NCBI RefSeq assembly: GCF_025961575.1 | Contig: NZ_JAOQNX010000011.1 | Span: 1-64,000, forward strand | DNA: 64,000 nt | DNA from: Rhodoblastus acidophilus | Lineage (GTDB): Bacteria > Pseudomonadota > Alphaproteobacteria > Rhizobiales > Beijerinckiaceae | Direction of reading: 5' to 3' | Shown: positions 18,629 to 28,892 of the stretch, piece by piece | Numbering within the stretch: position 1 is the first letter of the stretch | How the letters are laid out: every line of letters begins with the position of its first letter | Position numbers and translations under genes: made by a program | Notes under the pieces: generated by a model | The model's input: the letters and a program-made list of their open reading frames with translations, nothing else | Database searches by the model: none | What the model was told of the DNA's origin: nothing

Positions 18629-19551
18629 GATTTCCGCATTGCGGTGAAGCGGGCGGCCTCGGCCAGGATCTCCGCCTTGTCGCCGAAGCCGGCAAGCGCC
18701 TCGATCGCCTCGCGCGCCAGCGCGTCACGGCGCTTGCGCGCCTCGTCGATCCCGAGCACGGCGACCAGCGTCGCCTTGTTGCGGTCGGCGTCCTTGCCGG
18801 CGCGCTTGCCGAGCGCCGCCGTGTCGCCCTCGGCGTCCAAAATGTCGTCGGCGACCTGGAAGGCTGCGCCCAGCGCCGCGCCATAACGGCTCAGAGCTTC
18901 ACGCTGCTTGGCGTCCGCGCCGCCGATGCGCGCGCCCGCTTCGACGGCGTTGAGGAGAAGCGCCCCGGTCTTCATCGATTGCATCAGCATGACGAATTCG
19001 CGACTATGCGGTTCCTTGCGCGACTCGGCCTCGAGGTCGAGCGCCTGGCCGCCGACCATGCCGCCCAGGCCCGAGGCGCGCGCCAGCATGACGGTCAAGT
19101 CGGCGCGAACCGCCGGATCGGGATGGGTCGGCGTATCGGCGATCACGTCGAAGGCGTAGGTCAGCAGGGCGTCGCCGGCGAGAATGGCGCAGGCCTCGTC
19201 AAAAGCCTTGTGGCAAGTGGGACGTCCGCGACGCAAATCGTCGTTGTCCATCGCCGGCAGGTCGTCATGGACCAGCGAATAGCAATGAATCATCTCAAGC
19301 GCGCAGGCGGCGCGCAAAACGCCCTCGCCCTCGGCGCCAAGCATTCGCGCGGTCTCCACCAGCAGGAAGGGCCGCAGGCGCTTGCCGCCGCCGAGCGAAC
19401 CGTAGCGGATGGCCTCGAGCAGCCGGGAGGGACGATCCTTTTCGCCCGGCAGCAGATGGGGCGACAGGAGGCGGTCGAGCATGTGTTCCGTGGCGTCCGC
19501 CACCGCAACCAGCCGCGCTGAAAATGCGTCGCGCAAAACCTCTCCCGACAT
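18625..19551 (-). CDS. Polyprenyl synthetase (farnesyl/geranylgeranyl diphosphate synthase type)
   Basis: The protein has both aspartate-rich motifs of trans-prenyltransferases: DDLPAMDNDD at about residue 96 from ATG 19551, and VADDILD near residue 243. It condenses isopentenyl diphosphate with allylic primers and so uses the product of the IspG pathway. Size (308 residues) and the DDLPAMD form fit the IspA-type short-chain enzymes. I use ATG 19551; the frame extends to 19614 without a better binding site. The DUF1345 gene follows with a four-base overlap. Confidence 0.92.
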   Translation of the reverse strand: MSGEVLRDAFSARLVAVADATEHMLDRLLSPHLLPGEKDRPSRLLEAIRYGSLGGGKRLRPFLLVETARMLGAEGEGVLRAACALEMIHCYSLVHDDLPAMDNDDLRRGRPTCHKAFDEACAILAGDALLTYAFDVIADTPTHPDPAVRADLTVMLARASGLGGMVGGQALDLEAESRKEPHSREFVMLMQSMKTGALLLNAVEAGARIGGADAKQREALSRYGAALGAAFQVADDILDAEGDTAALGKRAGKDADRNKATLVAVLGIDEARKRRDALAREAIEALAGFGDKAEILAEAARFTAMRKS

Positions 19552-19633
19552 GATGCTTCCCAAACTTGTTTCAAACCACGGCCTTGGCTTGCCCCAAGGT
19601 TTTGGTCGGGTCAAGCGCGGAACGCAAACAGGC

Positions 19634-19975
19634 TTAGCCTCGAATCGCGCGCTTGAGTTCCGCCTTGGTCATGTAGGAGCGCCCCGGAATGTCGCGCCGC
19701 CGGGCCTCGGCATAAAGCTCCGCCTTGCTCCCGCCGGCTTCGTCGCGCGCTTGCGCGGTTTCCCCCCGCGCCTCCTTCGCCTTGGTCTTTCGCAGGTTCT
19801 CCCTGTTTTTCCCAGGCGATTCCTGGTTCGTGGCGCCGGCCTCATGCAATCCGATGGCGATGGCCTGTTTCGGATTCTTGACCTTCTTGCCGGTCGAGGT
19901 TTCGAGTTCGCCATGCTTGAACTCATGCATGACGCGCCCGACCGTTTCCTTCTGCCGTTTCGATTGTCTGGCCAT
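19634..19975 (-). CDS. DUF6496 domain-containing small basic protein
   Basis: A 113-residue, strongly basic protein. Its N-terminal MHEFKHGELETSTGKKVKNP followed by QAIAIGLHEA is the DUF6496 signature, found in small putative DNA-associated proteins of many Proteobacteria. The C-terminal SYMTKAELKRAI segment resembles a short SAP/Rho-N-type helix pair. ATG 19975 has GGGAG upstream; the longer frame runs into pyk. Function is unknown; a nucleoid or stress role is a guess from charge and helix content. Confidence 0.75.
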   Translation of the reverse strand: MARQSKRQKETVGRVMHEFKHGELETSTGKKVKNPKQAIAIGLHEAGATNQESPGKNRENLRKTKAKEARGETAQARDEAGGSKAELYAEARRRDIPGRSYMTKAELKRAIRG

Positions 19976-20024
19976 CGGGTGCTCCCTTGGCCAGCACAAC
20001 GCGCGAAAGACGCAAGCGGTCGCC

Positions 20025-21461
20025 TTATTGGGCGCGAAGCCCGTCTTCGGCGATGAAGGCGATGCGCACCATATTGGTCGCGCCCGGCGTGCCGAAGGGC
20101 ACGCCCGCGATGATGACAATGCGATCGCCGGGCTCGGCGAAATGCCGGCGCACCGCGAACTTGCAGGCGCGATTGGCCATGTCGTCGACATCGTGGGCGT
20201 CCCGCGTGACCGCCGACTCGGTGCCCCAGACCAGGGTCAGCCGGCGCGCTGTGTCGCGATTGGGGGTGAGGGTCAGGATGGGCGCGCGCGGCCGCTCGCG
20301 GGCGACGCGCAAGGCGGTTGCGCCTGACGCCGTCCAGGCGACAATCGCCGTCATCTCCAGATTCTCGGCCATGTCGCGCGCGGCGCTCGCCACGGCGTCG
20401 GCGCCGGTTTTTTCCGGGGTGGCGCGCTGAGCGTTGATGATGCTGCGATAGACCGGCTCCATTTCCACGCTTTCGGCGATGCGATTCATCATCGCCACCG
20501 CGTCGATGGGATATTGGCCGGACGCCGACTCGGCCGAGAGCATGATGGCGTCGGCGCCCTCGAACACGGCGGTGGCCACGTCGGAGACTTCCGCGCGGGT
20601 CGGCGTCGGCGAGGTGATCATCGACTCCAGCATCTGAGTCGCCACGATCACCGGGCGGCCGAGCCGGCGCGCCTCGCGGGTGATGCGCTTTTGCAGACCC
20701 GGCACTTTCTCCGGCGGCACTTCCACCCCGAGATCGCCGCGCGCCACCATCAGCCCGTCCGCGGCGAGCATGATCTCGTCGAGCCGCGCGATGGCTTGCG
20801 GCTTCTCGATCTTGGCCAGAACCAGCGCCCTGTCTCCGGCGATGGCCTTGACCGCCTTCACGTCCTCGGCGCGCTGCACGAAGGAGAGCGCGATCCAATC
20901 GACACCCGCCTCGACGGCGGCCTCCAGATCGATACGATCCTTGTCGGTCATGGCGGCGTCGGGAATTTCCGTGTCCGGCAGACTCACCCCCTTGCGATTG
21001 GAGATGCGGCCGCCGACCTCGACTTTGGTCACGGCGCGATCGGCCTCCGCCTCGACCACCGCCAACCTGAGACGGCCATCATCGATCAGCATCTTGTGGC
21101 CGGGCTGGAGGCATTCGAGGATCTCAGGGTGCGGCAGACGCACGCGGGTGGCGTCGCCGTGAGCCTCGTCGGAATCGAGCACGAAATTCTGGCCCTTGAC
21201 CAAATCGGCGCCGCCGTTCTCGAATGCGCCGACGCGGAGCTTCGGTCCCTGGAGATCGACCAGAATGCCGATGGGACGGCCGACCTTCTCCTCGACGGCG
21301 CGAATCATCGCCACCCGTTCCCGCATGCCCTCCGGATTGGTGTGGCTCATGTTGATGCGAAACAAGTCGGCGCCGGCCCGCCACAGGTTTTCAATCGTGG
21401 CCTCGTCGTTGGAGGCCGGCCCGAGCGTGGCGACGATCTTGCAGCGGCGGGTGCGCTTCAT
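20025..21461 (-). CDS. pyk: Pyruvate kinase
   Basis: The 478-residue product starts with RRCKIVATLGPAS and carries the active-site segment ALVLAKIEKPQAIARLDEI, the metal-binding VARGDLGVEVP, and the C-terminal allosteric-type domain. It makes pyruvate and ATP from phosphoenolpyruvate and ADP. It is followed by the DUF6496 gene after 49 bases, and preceded by the DUF1036 gene reading in the same direction 10 bases upstream. Confidence 0.97.
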   Translation of the reverse strand: MKRTRRCKIVATLGPASNDEATIENLWRAGADLFRINMSHTNPEGMRERVAMIRAVEEKVGRPIGILVDLQGPKLRVGAFENGGADLVKGQNFVLDSDEAHGDATRVRLPHPEILECLQPGHKMLIDDGRLRLAVVEAEADRAVTKVEVGGRISNRKGVSLPDTEIPDAAMTDKDRIDLEAAVEAGVDWIALSFVQRAEDVKAVKAIAGDRALVLAKIEKPQAIARLDEIMLAADGLMVARGDLGVEVPPEKVPGLQKRITREARRLGRPVIVATQMLESMITSPTPTRAEVSDVATAVFEGADAIMLSAESASGQYPIDAVAMMNRIAESVEMEPVYRSIINAQRATPEKTGADAVASAARDMAENLEMTAIVAWTASGATALRVARERPRAPILTLTPNRDTARRLTLVWGTESAVTRDAHDVDDMANRACKFAVRRHFAEPGDRIVIIAGVPFGTPGATNMVRIAFIAEDGLRAQ

Positions 21462-21471
21462 CGAATTCTCC

Positions 21472-21930
21472 TCAACGTGTCTGGCTTGAATCGGTCAACT
21501 GGACCGTCCAGTTCTTCGCGTCCTTGCCGGTGTCGACCTCGAAGAAGCCAGAGCGATCGAAGCCGCGCACAAAGCAGTCCTCGCGGCCGTCGATTCGGAA
21601 TTCGCGGTCGCGGGTGCACATGAAGGCCTTGCCCTTCCATTCGCCGCCATGTTCGTCGATGGCGTAGACATAGTAGAATTCCGCCGCGAGCGGGCCGCGC
21701 AACAGCGTCTCGCAGGCGCTGGCCTTGATGTTCCACCAGCCCTCGGACACCCAGCCCGTGCCGTTGGTGTAGGCGAGCGCGACGCTCACCTTGGCGCCCG
21801 TATTGTTGCACATGCGGAAATCAGCCCTGGCGACGCCGGGGAGCAGGCAGGCGGACACAAGGGCGGCGCAGGCCGCGGTTGCGCGGCGGGCTGTGATGAT
21901 CATGCGGCTCGTTCTCTGGCGTCGCGACAT
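21472..21930 (-). CDS. DUF1036 domain-containing exported protein
   Basis: The product has a signal peptide (basic start, then ACAALVSACLLPGVARA before DF) and a mature part with RMCNNTGAKVSVALAY, GWWNIKASACETLL and AEFYYVYAI, the DUF1036 pattern with paired cysteines that probably form disulfides in the periplasm. The family's function is unknown. The start is uncertain: ATG 21930 gives 152 residues, ATG 21903 gives 143 with a more usual signal peptide. It is directly upstream of pyk, so the two may share a transcript. Confidence 0.85.
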   Translation of the reverse strand: MSRRQRTSRMIITARRATAACAALVSACLLPGVARADFRMCNNTGAKVSVALAYTNGTGWVSEGWWNIKASACETLLRGPLAAEFYYVYAIDEHGGEWKGKAFMCTRDREFRIDGREDCFVRGFDRSGFFEVDTGKDAKNWTVQLTDSSQTR

Positions 21931-22026
21931 TTGTAGCTCTTGACTATGACGACGCAATTTTCCTTTTAACCATAAGCGCGGAGGACGTCGACCGTCGAAC
22001 CGCAACCTTCGCCATAAGGGCTCCGG

Positions 22027-22824
22027 GTGCACGACGTCCCTTCCCAAACCATGGTTTTCCAACAGCTCGCCGGCGCGCCGGACCAGCGGCTGATCCTGTT
22101 CTGCGACCATGCCAGCAACGCCTTGCCCCCCGCTTACGGCGATCTCGGCCTGGCCCGCAGTCAGTTGGAGCGGCACATCGCCTACGACATCGGCGCGGCG
22201 CAGGTGACGCGGCGCCTGGCGGCCCTGCTCGACGCAGGCGCCGTTCTAGCCGGCTTTTCCCGTCTGCTGATCGATCCCAATCGCGGCGAGGATGATCCCA
22301 CACTGGTCATGCGCATGTCAGATGGGGCGGTGATTCCAGGGAACGCAAGGGCGGACGCCGCCGAAATCGCGTCTCGCGTGGAGCGGTTCTGGCGTCCCTA
22401 TCGGCGCGCCTGCGCAAGTCTGGTCGATGCGGCGCTGGCGGCAAATCGCGTTCCTGTGCTGCTCGGCGTTCACAGCTTTACGCCCAGTTTCAGAGGGCGC
22501 GCGCGGCCCTGGCCCTGCGGCGTGTTGTGGGACCGCGATCCACGCCTTTCCGCGCCGCTGATCGAGGGTTTGCGGGCCGAGGGACTTCTGGTTGGCGACA
22601 ACGAGCCCTACGACGGCGCCCTCAAGAACGATTCGATGTACGAATTGTCCACGGCGCGCGGCGCGCCCGGCGCGCTGATCGAAATCCGCCAGGACGAGCT
22701 GGAAACGCTCGAGGGCTGTGAAGTCTGGGCCCAGCGCCTCGCGCGCATCCTGCCCGACGTGCTGGCCCGCGCCGAGACGCAACAATTGGCGTTCTTCGGC
22801 TCGCGGGCGGACAGGCGTCCTTGA
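22027..22824 (+). CDS. N-formylglutamate amidohydrolase
   Basis: The 265-residue product shows the family features LILFCDHASNALPP, a DIGAAQVTRRLA helix, FSRLLIDPNR, and VLLGVHSFTP. These zinc-type amidohydrolases release glutamate from N-formylglutamate at the end of histidine breakdown. No hut genes are adjacent, so a broader role is possible. The GTG start at 22027 has AAGGG in position; ATG 22051 is the alternative. Confidence 0.88.
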   Translation: MHDVPSQTMVFQQLAGAPDQRLILFCDHASNALPPAYGDLGLARSQLERHIAYDIGAAQVTRRLAALLDAGAVLAGFSRLLIDPNRGEDDPTLVMRMSDGAVIPGNARADAAEIASRVERFWRPYRRACASLVDAALAANRVPVLLGVHSFTPSFRGRARPWPCGVLWDRDPRLSAPLIEGLRAEGLLVGDNEPYDGALKNDSMYELSTARGAPGALIEIRQDELETLEGCEVWAQRLARILPDVLARAETQQLAFFGSRADRRP

Positions 22825-22886
22825 CGGCGGCGCCGCTCTGGTTCATCTGAGGCGCCGACTTCAACCAGACCCCAGGATCGATCAAA

Positions 22887-23129
22887 ATGAGCGCAGCCTC
22901 GCTCGACGGCGGCCATCTCAAAGCCTTTATCGAACGTATCGAACGCCTTGAAGAGGAAAAGAAGGCGATCGCGGACGATATCAAGGATGTCTACGCCGAG
23001 GCCAAGGGCAACGGCTACGACGTGAAAATCATGCGAAAGATCGTCTCGCTGCGCCGCCAGGACGAGAACAAGCGCCGCGAGGAAGAGGAAATTTTGGACC
23101 TCTACCTGTCCGCGCTCGGCGAGCAGTAA
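22887..23129 (+). CDS. gapR: GapR family DNA-binding protein (DUF2312)
   Basis: An 80-residue, highly charged helical protein with the conserved core [20 protein letters not shown] and [17 protein letters not shown]. In Caulobacter, GapR is an essential nucleoid protein that clamps overtwisted DNA ahead of replication forks and stimulates topoisomerases. It is nearly restricted to Alphaproteobacteria, which supports the taxonomic placement. It stands 62 bases after the N-formylglutamate amidohydrolase gene. Confidence 0.94.
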   Translation: MSAASLDGGHLKAFIERIERLEEEKKAIADDIKDVYAEAKGNGYDVKIMRKIVSLRRQDENKRREEEEILDLYLSALGEQ

Positions 23130-23226
23130 TTTATTTCGCAATGCGCGATTTGCGGCGGTCGCCTTGCCGTAGCGCCGCGCCGAACATAGGTCATGGCCAA
23201 GTTTCTCGCTCGCAATGGGAATGGCC

Positions 23227-24309
23227 ATGACTGACGCCAAATTGTTTCAGCCCTTTCAACTCGGCTCGCTGACGCTAAAGAATCGCATCGTCATGGCGCC
23301 GCTGACCCGCAACCGGGCGGCGCCGGGCAACGCCGCCAGCGCCATGATCGCCGAGCATTATCGCCAACGGGCCGGGGCGGGCCTGCTGATCACCGAGGCC
23401 TCGCCGATCTCCCAGCAGGGACAGGGCTATATCAACACGCCCTGGATTGTCACCGACGACCAGGTCGCCGGCTGGCGGCTGGTGACCGACGCGGTGCATC
23501 AGGCCGGCGGCGCGATTTTCGTGCAACTCTGGCATGTCGGCCGCGTCTCGCACGTTTCGCTTCAGCCAGATGGCGGCGCGCCGGTGGCGCCCTCGGCGAT
23601 CCGCGCCAACACCAAGACTTTTTTGGGCGGCGGTTTTGTCGACGTGTCCGAGCCCCGCGCGCTGGCGCGAGAGGAATTGCAGGGGATTGTCGATGATTAC
23701 GTGAAGGCGGCGAAAAACGCCGCGCGGGCCGGCTTCGACGGCGTCGAAATCCACGCCGCGAACGGCTATCTGCTCGACCAGTTCCAACGCGACTCCAGCA
23801 ACAAGCGCACCGACGACTACGGCGGCTCCATCGAAAACCGGGCGCGGCTGACGCTGGAGGTCATCGACGCCATGCTCGCCGCCCTGCCTCCGGAAAAGAT
23901 TGGCATCCGCTTTTCTCCGGTCAGCCCCGCCAATGATGTCGCCGACAGCAATCCCCAAGCCCTATTCGGCTATCTGGTCGAACAGGTCGGCAAGCGAAAA
24001 CTCGCTTACATCCACATCGTGGAGGGCGCGACCGGCGGCCCACGCGACTACGCGCCCTTTGACTACGCCGCGCTGCGAAAAAGCTTTGGCGGCGCCTATA
24101 TCGCGAATAACGGTTACGACCGCGGCATGGCTCTGGCGGCGGTGGAAACGGGCATGGTCGATCTGGTGGCGTTCGGCCGCCCCTTCATCTCCAATCCCGA
24201 CCTCGTGGAGCGGCTGAGAAAAGGCGCGCCCTTGGCCGAGCTCGACAAAGCCACGCTCTATGGTGGCGACGCCCACGGCTACACTGACTATCCCTCTCTG
24301 GAGCAGTGA
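23227..24309 (+). CDS. Alkene reductase, Old Yellow Enzyme family
   Basis: An FMN-dependent TIM-barrel flavoprotein of about 360 residues. It has KNRIVMAPLTRNRA, VQLWHVGRVSH, HAANGYLLDQF, and NKRTDDYGGSIENR, all diagnostic of the NemA/OYE group. Such enzymes reduce activated C=C bonds using NADPH and often detoxify electrophiles. Three in-frame ATGs (23215, 23221, 23227) exist; the last has GGGA at the best distance. It is a single gene with no obvious regulator nearby. Confidence 0.92.
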   Translation: MTDAKLFQPFQLGSLTLKNRIVMAPLTRNRAAPGNAASAMIAEHYRQRAGAGLLITEASPISQQGQGYINTPWIVTDDQVAGWRLVTDAVHQAGGAIFVQLWHVGRVSHVSLQPDGGAPVAPSAIRANTKTFLGGGFVDVSEPRALAREELQGIVDDYVKAAKNAARAGFDGVEIHAANGYLLDQFQRDSSNKRTDDYGGSIENRARLTLEVIDAMLAALPPEKIGIRFSPVSPANDVADSNPQALFGYLVEQVGKRKLAYIHIVEGATGGPRDYAPFDYAALRKSFGGAYIANNGYDRGMALAAVETGMVDLVAFGRPFISNPDLVERLRKGAPLAELDKATLYGGDAHGYTDYPSLEQ

Positions 24310-24351
24310 TTTCCCTTTTCGTCGCGCGAACTTCTATGAGTTTGCGCGCGT

Positions 24352-25890
24352 CTACGCCGCTTCTGAAGGGCGGTCGACAAAAAGCCGATAAGACAAGGCT
24401 TCGGCGAGATGTGGGCGCAAGACGTCAGTCGACCCTTGCAAGTCCGCGATCGTTCTCGCCAGCTTGAGGACGCGATGAAACCCACGTGCGGAAAGTCGCA
24501 ACTTGTCCGCGGCGTCGCGAATAAGCCTGCTGCCGGCGTCATCCAGCCTGATCGTTTGTTCCAGGATCGCGGCGGTGGCCATCGCATTGCAGGTCACGTT
24601 CTCAAAGCCCAGCCCTTTGTAGCGTGATCGTTGCAGGTCCCGCGCAACCGCGACGCGCGCCGCAATTTCCTCAGATCCCTCGCTGGCTGGAGGCAAGATC
24701 AAATCCGAGGCGCTGATCGCCGGAACCTCCAGATGCAGGTCGATGCGATCCAAGAACGGACCGGACAATCGGGCCTGATAGAGCTGGGAACACCGTTGAG
24801 GCGAACCCTTCTGGCAGCGGTGGCCCGGCTCATTGGCCAGCCCACACCGGCAAGGGTTCATGGCGGCAATCAATTGGAATCGCGCGGGATAGACGCAGCG
24901 GCGCGCCGCGCGCGAGATGGCGATCTCGCCGCTCTCCAGCGGCTGCCGCAAGGCGTCGAGCGCCTGTCCCTGAAATTCGGGAAGCTCGTCCAGGAAAAGC
25001 ACGCCGTTGTGCGCCAGAGACGCCTCGCCGGGTCTGGCATGCGGGCCGCCGCCAACGAGAGCAGCCATCGAGGCGGAATGGTGCGGCGCGCGAAAAGGCC
25101 GGCGATCCGTGAGCTGTCCGCCGGCGAGATTGCCCGCGACCGAATGAATCATCGAGACTTCCAAGAGCTCGCTCGGCGTCAGCGGCGGCAATATCGATGG
25201 AAGTCGCGCCGCCAACATGCTCTTGCCAGCGCCGGGCGGCCCGTTGAAGAGCAAATTGTGTCCGCCCGCTGCGGCAATCTCCAGCGCCCTTTTTGCGCTC
25301 TCCTGTCCCTTGATGTCGCGAAGATCGAGTTGCGGACCCATCAAGGATTTCACCGCCGGGACGGGCCGCGACAACACCTGGGTCCCATGGAAATGATTGG
25401 CGATCTGGATCAAGTTACGCGGCGCGATGATGGAAATGTCTTCCGACGCCCAGGCGGCTTCGGGTCCGCACTCCGCAGGACAAATCAGGCCCAATCCCCT
25501 CGCGTTCGCTGAGACGGCCGCGGGCAGAACGCCTGAAACGGCCGATATGGCGCCGTCGAGCGCCAGTTCTCCTAAAACCATGAAACCGTCGAGGGCATCC
25601 GAGGGCAACGCGCCCATCGCCGCCATCACCCCCAATGCGATGGGAAGGTCGTAATGGCTTCCCTCCTTCGGGAGGTCGGCAGGCGCAAGATTGACGGTGA
25701 TTCGCTTCGCGGGAAGCGAGAGCCCGGACGCGACAAGGGCGGAGCGGACGCGCTCCCGCGATTCAGCCACGGCCTTGTCGCCGAGCCCGACGACGTTGAA
25801 GACCACGGTTCCATTCGAGATCATGACCTGGACATCGACCGGTCGCGCTTCAATTCCCTCGAAAGCGACCGTTGCGACACGAACGACCAT
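24352..25890 (-). CDS. YifB/ComM family Mg-chelatase-like AAA ATPase
   Basis: The 512-residue protein has an N-terminal Lon-protease-like fold (SLPAKRITVNLAPADLPKEG), a central AAA+ domain with GPPGAGKSMLAARLP and FLDELPEF, and a C-terminal Mg-chelatase-type region with CNPCRCG-like cysteines. ComM is a helicase that extends branch migration during natural-transformation recombination. It is followed by no partner gene; mutS lies 69 bases upstream, reading the same way. Confidence 0.93.
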   Translation of the reverse strand: MVVRVATVAFEGIEARPVDVQVMISNGTVVFNVVGLGDKAVAESRERVRSALVASGLSLPAKRITVNLAPADLPKEGSHYDLPIALGVMAAMGALPSDALDGFMVLGELALDGAISAVSGVLPAAVSANARGLGLICPAECGPEAAWASEDISIIAPRNLIQIANHFHGTQVLSRPVPAVKSLMGPQLDLRDIKGQESAKRALEIAAAGGHNLLFNGPPGAGKSMLAARLPSILPPLTPSELLEVSMIHSVAGNLAGGQLTDRRPFRAPHHSASMAALVGGGPHARPGEASLAHNGVLFLDELPEFQGQALDALRQPLESGEIAISRAARRCVYPARFQLIAAMNPCRCGLANEPGHRCQKGSPQRCSQLYQARLSGPFLDRIDLHLEVPAISASDLILPPASEGSEEIAARVAVARDLQRSRYKGLGFENVTCNAMATAAILEQTIRLDDAGSRLIRDAADKLRLSARGFHRVLKLARTIADLQGSTDVLRPHLAEALSYRLFVDRPSEAA

Positions 25891-25959
25891 GGCACACTCC
25901 TGCGAGCATAACCGTCACCCTACGACGCATGGTTGTCCCGGAACATCGATTTTTTTGCG

Positions 25960-28710
25960 TCAGGCCTCGCGCGCGATCTGTTTGAGAGCAAAGAGCGCGT
26001 CGAGCGCCTGACGCGGGGTCATTTCGTTCGGATCCATCGCCGCCAGCGCTTCCCGCAATTCATCTTGGCGAACTGGTTCTGGTCTTTGCGGGGTTATCGC
26101 GAAGAGCGGCAGATCCGCGACGAGCCTTTCGACCGTCGGCCGATGGTCGGTCGTTTCCAATTCCGCCAATATGCTTCGAGCGCGTTCGACGACCGAGGTG
26201 GGTAATCCGGCCAGGCTCGCCACCTGTACGCCATAGGAGCGGTCCGCAGCGCCCAGGGCGACCTCGTGCAGAAAAATGACCTCCCCACGCCAATCGGAAA
26301 CCCGCATGCACAAATTGACCAGCCGGGACAGCTTTTGGCGCAGATGCGTCAGTTCATGGAAATGTGTGGCGAACAAAGCGCGTGAGCGATTGGTCTCGTG
26401 CAAATGCTCCATCACCGCCCAAGCGATGGAAAGACCGTCGTAGGTCGCGGTGCCACGGCCGATTTCGTCGAGGATGACCAAAGATTTTTCCGTCGCCTGA
26501 TTCAGGATCGCGGCGGTTTCGACCATTTCGACCATGAAGGTCGAGCGGCCCCGCGCCAGGTCGTCGGAAGCGCCGACGCGGGAAAACAGCCTGTCGACAA
26601 CGCCGATATGGGCGGATTTCGCCGGAACGAACGAGCCGATCTGCGCGAGAATGGCGATCAGCGCGTTCTGCCGCAGGAACGTCGATTTACCCGCCATGTT
26701 CGGGCCGGTGACGACGGCCAGTTTCCCGCCGCTGTCAGCGCTCTTGCCCAAACTCCCGCCGAGGTCGCAGTCGTTGGGGACAAAGGGCTCGCCCTTGGCC
26801 CGCAGGGCGGCCTCGACCACCGGGTGACGTCCCGCTTCGATGTGAAAAGCCAGGCTGTTGTCGACCCGAGGGCGAACCCATCCGGCTTCCACCGCGATCT
26901 CCGCCAGCGCGGCCAACACGTCCAGGGCCGCCAGGGCTTTGGCGGCGGCGTCCAACTCCGCCGATTTCTCCAGCGCTTTCGCGGAGAGATCAGCAAAAAC
27001 GCGGCTTTCGATCGCCAAGGCCTCACTGGCCGCGTTGGTGATGCGGCTCTCGAGTTGCGACAATTCGGTCGTCGAGAAACGCATGGCGTCCGCCATGGTC
27101 TGCCGATGGATGAAGGTCGTGTTGAAGGGAGGCTTGAGCAGCCTCTCGCCATTCGCCTGGTTCACCTCGATGAAATACCCAAGGAAATTGTTGTACTTGA
27201 TCTTGAGTTGGCGAATTTCGGTCTCATCGCAATAGCGCCCCTGCAAGGAGGCGATGACGCGGCGGCCGTCGTCGCGCAAAGCGCGGGTGTCGTCCAGTTG
27301 GCTGTCAAAACCGGCGCGAACAAAATCGCCGCTGCGGCGGTCGAGCGGGAGTTCGTCGTTCAGCGCGGACGCCAACAAATTGGCGAACGAGGTGTCGAGC
27401 CCGCCCAAGAACTCCGCGGCCTTGGCGAGCAGAAAGGGCGGATTGCCGTTTGCGAGCAGCGCGCCGCAGGTGGTCGCGGCGAACACGCCGTCCCGCAGCG
27501 CCGCCATGTCGCGGGGGCCGCCGCGGTCGAGGGCGAGCCGTCCCAAGGCGCGGGTCATGTCGGGGGCAGCCCGCAATCTTTGCCGCAGGTCCGCACGCAA
27601 CAGCGGTTCGTCGGCGAAACAGGAAATGGCGTCCTGACGCAGCGCGATCTTTTCAATGTCGCGCAGCGGCGCGGCGAGCCATTCCGCCAAGGTCCTGGCC
27701 CCGCCGGATGTGACCGTGCGATCCAGCACCGACAACAGGGTGCCCTGACGCTGGCCGGATTGGCTGCGCGCCAGTTCGAGGTTTACGCGAGTCGCCGCGT
27801 CGATCTCCAGATTGGCGCGGGTTTCGACGCGGGTCGGACGGTTCAGCCTCGGTCGGGCCGCGAACTGGGTTTTTTCGATATAGGCGAGGCAAAGGCCGGC
27901 GGCGTCGATCTCCAGACGCGACAGCGTTCCAAGGCCGTCGAGCGTGCCCAATCGGTAATAGTCCAGCAATCTTTTTTCGGCGGCGCGGCCGAAAAACGCT
28001 CGCTCGTTCAACGGCGTGAGCGCAGCGCCGCATTCGCGCAGACGGTCAGCGAGGCTCGTGTCCTGCAGCAGGGCGTCCGAGGCGACGATTTCACGAGGCT
28101 CCAGCCGCGACAGCAGCGCGCCGAGCGCGCCGGATTCGGTGACGTAAACATCAAAGGCGCCGGTCGAAATGTCGACAGCCGCCAGACCGAACAGGGATTT
28201 CGGGTCGCGGTCCAGCTGGCGGACGAGGGCGACAAGCAGATTGGCGCGCCCCGGCTCCAGCAGGCGCTCCTCGGTCAGCGTGCCCGGCGTGACCAACCGG
28301 ACGACATCGCGTTTGACAACGGATTTTCCGCCCCGCTTGCGCGCCTCCGCGGGGTCCTCGGTCTGCTCGCAGACAGCGACGCGATGGCCCGAGGCGATCA
28401 GCTTTTGCAGATAGTCGTCGGACCGCTCTATCGGCACGCCGCACATCGGAATGTCGTCGCCAAGGTGCTTTCCGCGCTTTGTCAGCACAATGCCAAGGGT
28501 CTGGGAGGCGATCTTCGCATCGTCGAAGAACAGCTCGTAAAAATCCCCCATGCGATAGAACAACAGGCAATCGGGATGTGCGCTCTTGATCTCCAGATAT
28601 TGCGCCATCATCGGCGTCACGCGCGCGTCCGCGGACGCTTTCGGCTTCGCGGACGCGCCGCCGTCGCTGACGTCTTCGACCGGATATGCGGCTTTGTTGG
28701 CGCTCGACAT
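25960..28710 (-). CDS. mutS: DNA mismatch repair protein MutS
   Basis: The 916-residue product has the mismatch-recognition domain ([22 protein letters not shown] with the Phe-x-Glu type FYELFF), clamp domains, and an ABC-type ATPase with GPNMAGKST and [12 protein letters not shown]. It recognises mispairs and starts repair with MutL. The start at ATG 28710 has AGAGGGA upstream and matches the family; a longer frame to 28755 is not supported. It is divergent from the malic enzyme gene. Confidence 0.97.
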   Translation of the reverse strand: MSSANKAAYPVEDVSDGGASAKPKASADARVTPMMAQYLEIKSAHPDCLLFYRMGDFYELFFDDAKIASQTLGIVLTKRGKHLGDDIPMCGVPIERSDDYLQKLIASGHRVAVCEQTEDPAEARKRGGKSVVKRDVVRLVTPGTLTEERLLEPGRANLLVALVRQLDRDPKSLFGLAAVDISTGAFDVYVTESGALGALLSRLEPREIVASDALLQDTSLADRLRECGAALTPLNERAFFGRAAEKRLLDYYRLGTLDGLGTLSRLEIDAAGLCLAYIEKTQFAARPRLNRPTRVETRANLEIDAATRVNLELARSQSGQRQGTLLSVLDRTVTSGGARTLAEWLAAPLRDIEKIALRQDAISCFADEPLLRADLRQRLRAAPDMTRALGRLALDRGGPRDMAALRDGVFAATTCGALLANGNPPFLLAKAAEFLGGLDTSFANLLASALNDELPLDRRSGDFVRAGFDSQLDDTRALRDDGRRVIASLQGRYCDETEIRQLKIKYNNFLGYFIEVNQANGERLLKPPFNTTFIHRQTMADAMRFSTTELSQLESRITNAASEALAIESRVFADLSAKALEKSAELDAAAKALAALDVLAALAEIAVEAGWVRPRVDNSLAFHIEAGRHPVVEAALRAKGEPFVPNDCDLGGSLGKSADSGGKLAVVTGPNMAGKSTFLRQNALIAILAQIGSFVPAKSAHIGVVDRLFSRVGASDDLARGRSTFMVEMVETAAILNQATEKSLVILDEIGRGTATYDGLSIAWAVMEHLHETNRSRALFATHFHELTHLRQKLSRLVNLCMRVSDWRGEVIFLHEVALGAADRSYGVQVASLAGLPTSVVERARSILAELETTDHRPTVERLVADLPLFAITPQRPEPVRQDELREALAAMDPNEMTPRQALDALFALKQIAREA

Positions 28711-28892
28711 GAATGTCCCTCTCTGCCAGCAAACTAGCAAAGCAAGCGGGAGCAAACAGCCCGCGAAGGCTCAGGAGTGAGCTTTTCCAACGAATTTTCA
28801 GCGAGAGCGCGTCTTTCTTGTCCAAAGGACTGCTTGTCATTTCTTGGCGCGGGGCTAAGGTCCCGGCTCCCCGCAGCCATCAGGATCAAAGA

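Noticed and set aside
26398-28737. A 779-codon open frame opposite mutS
   Set aside because: Same reason: it mirrors mutS codon bias and matches no known domain.
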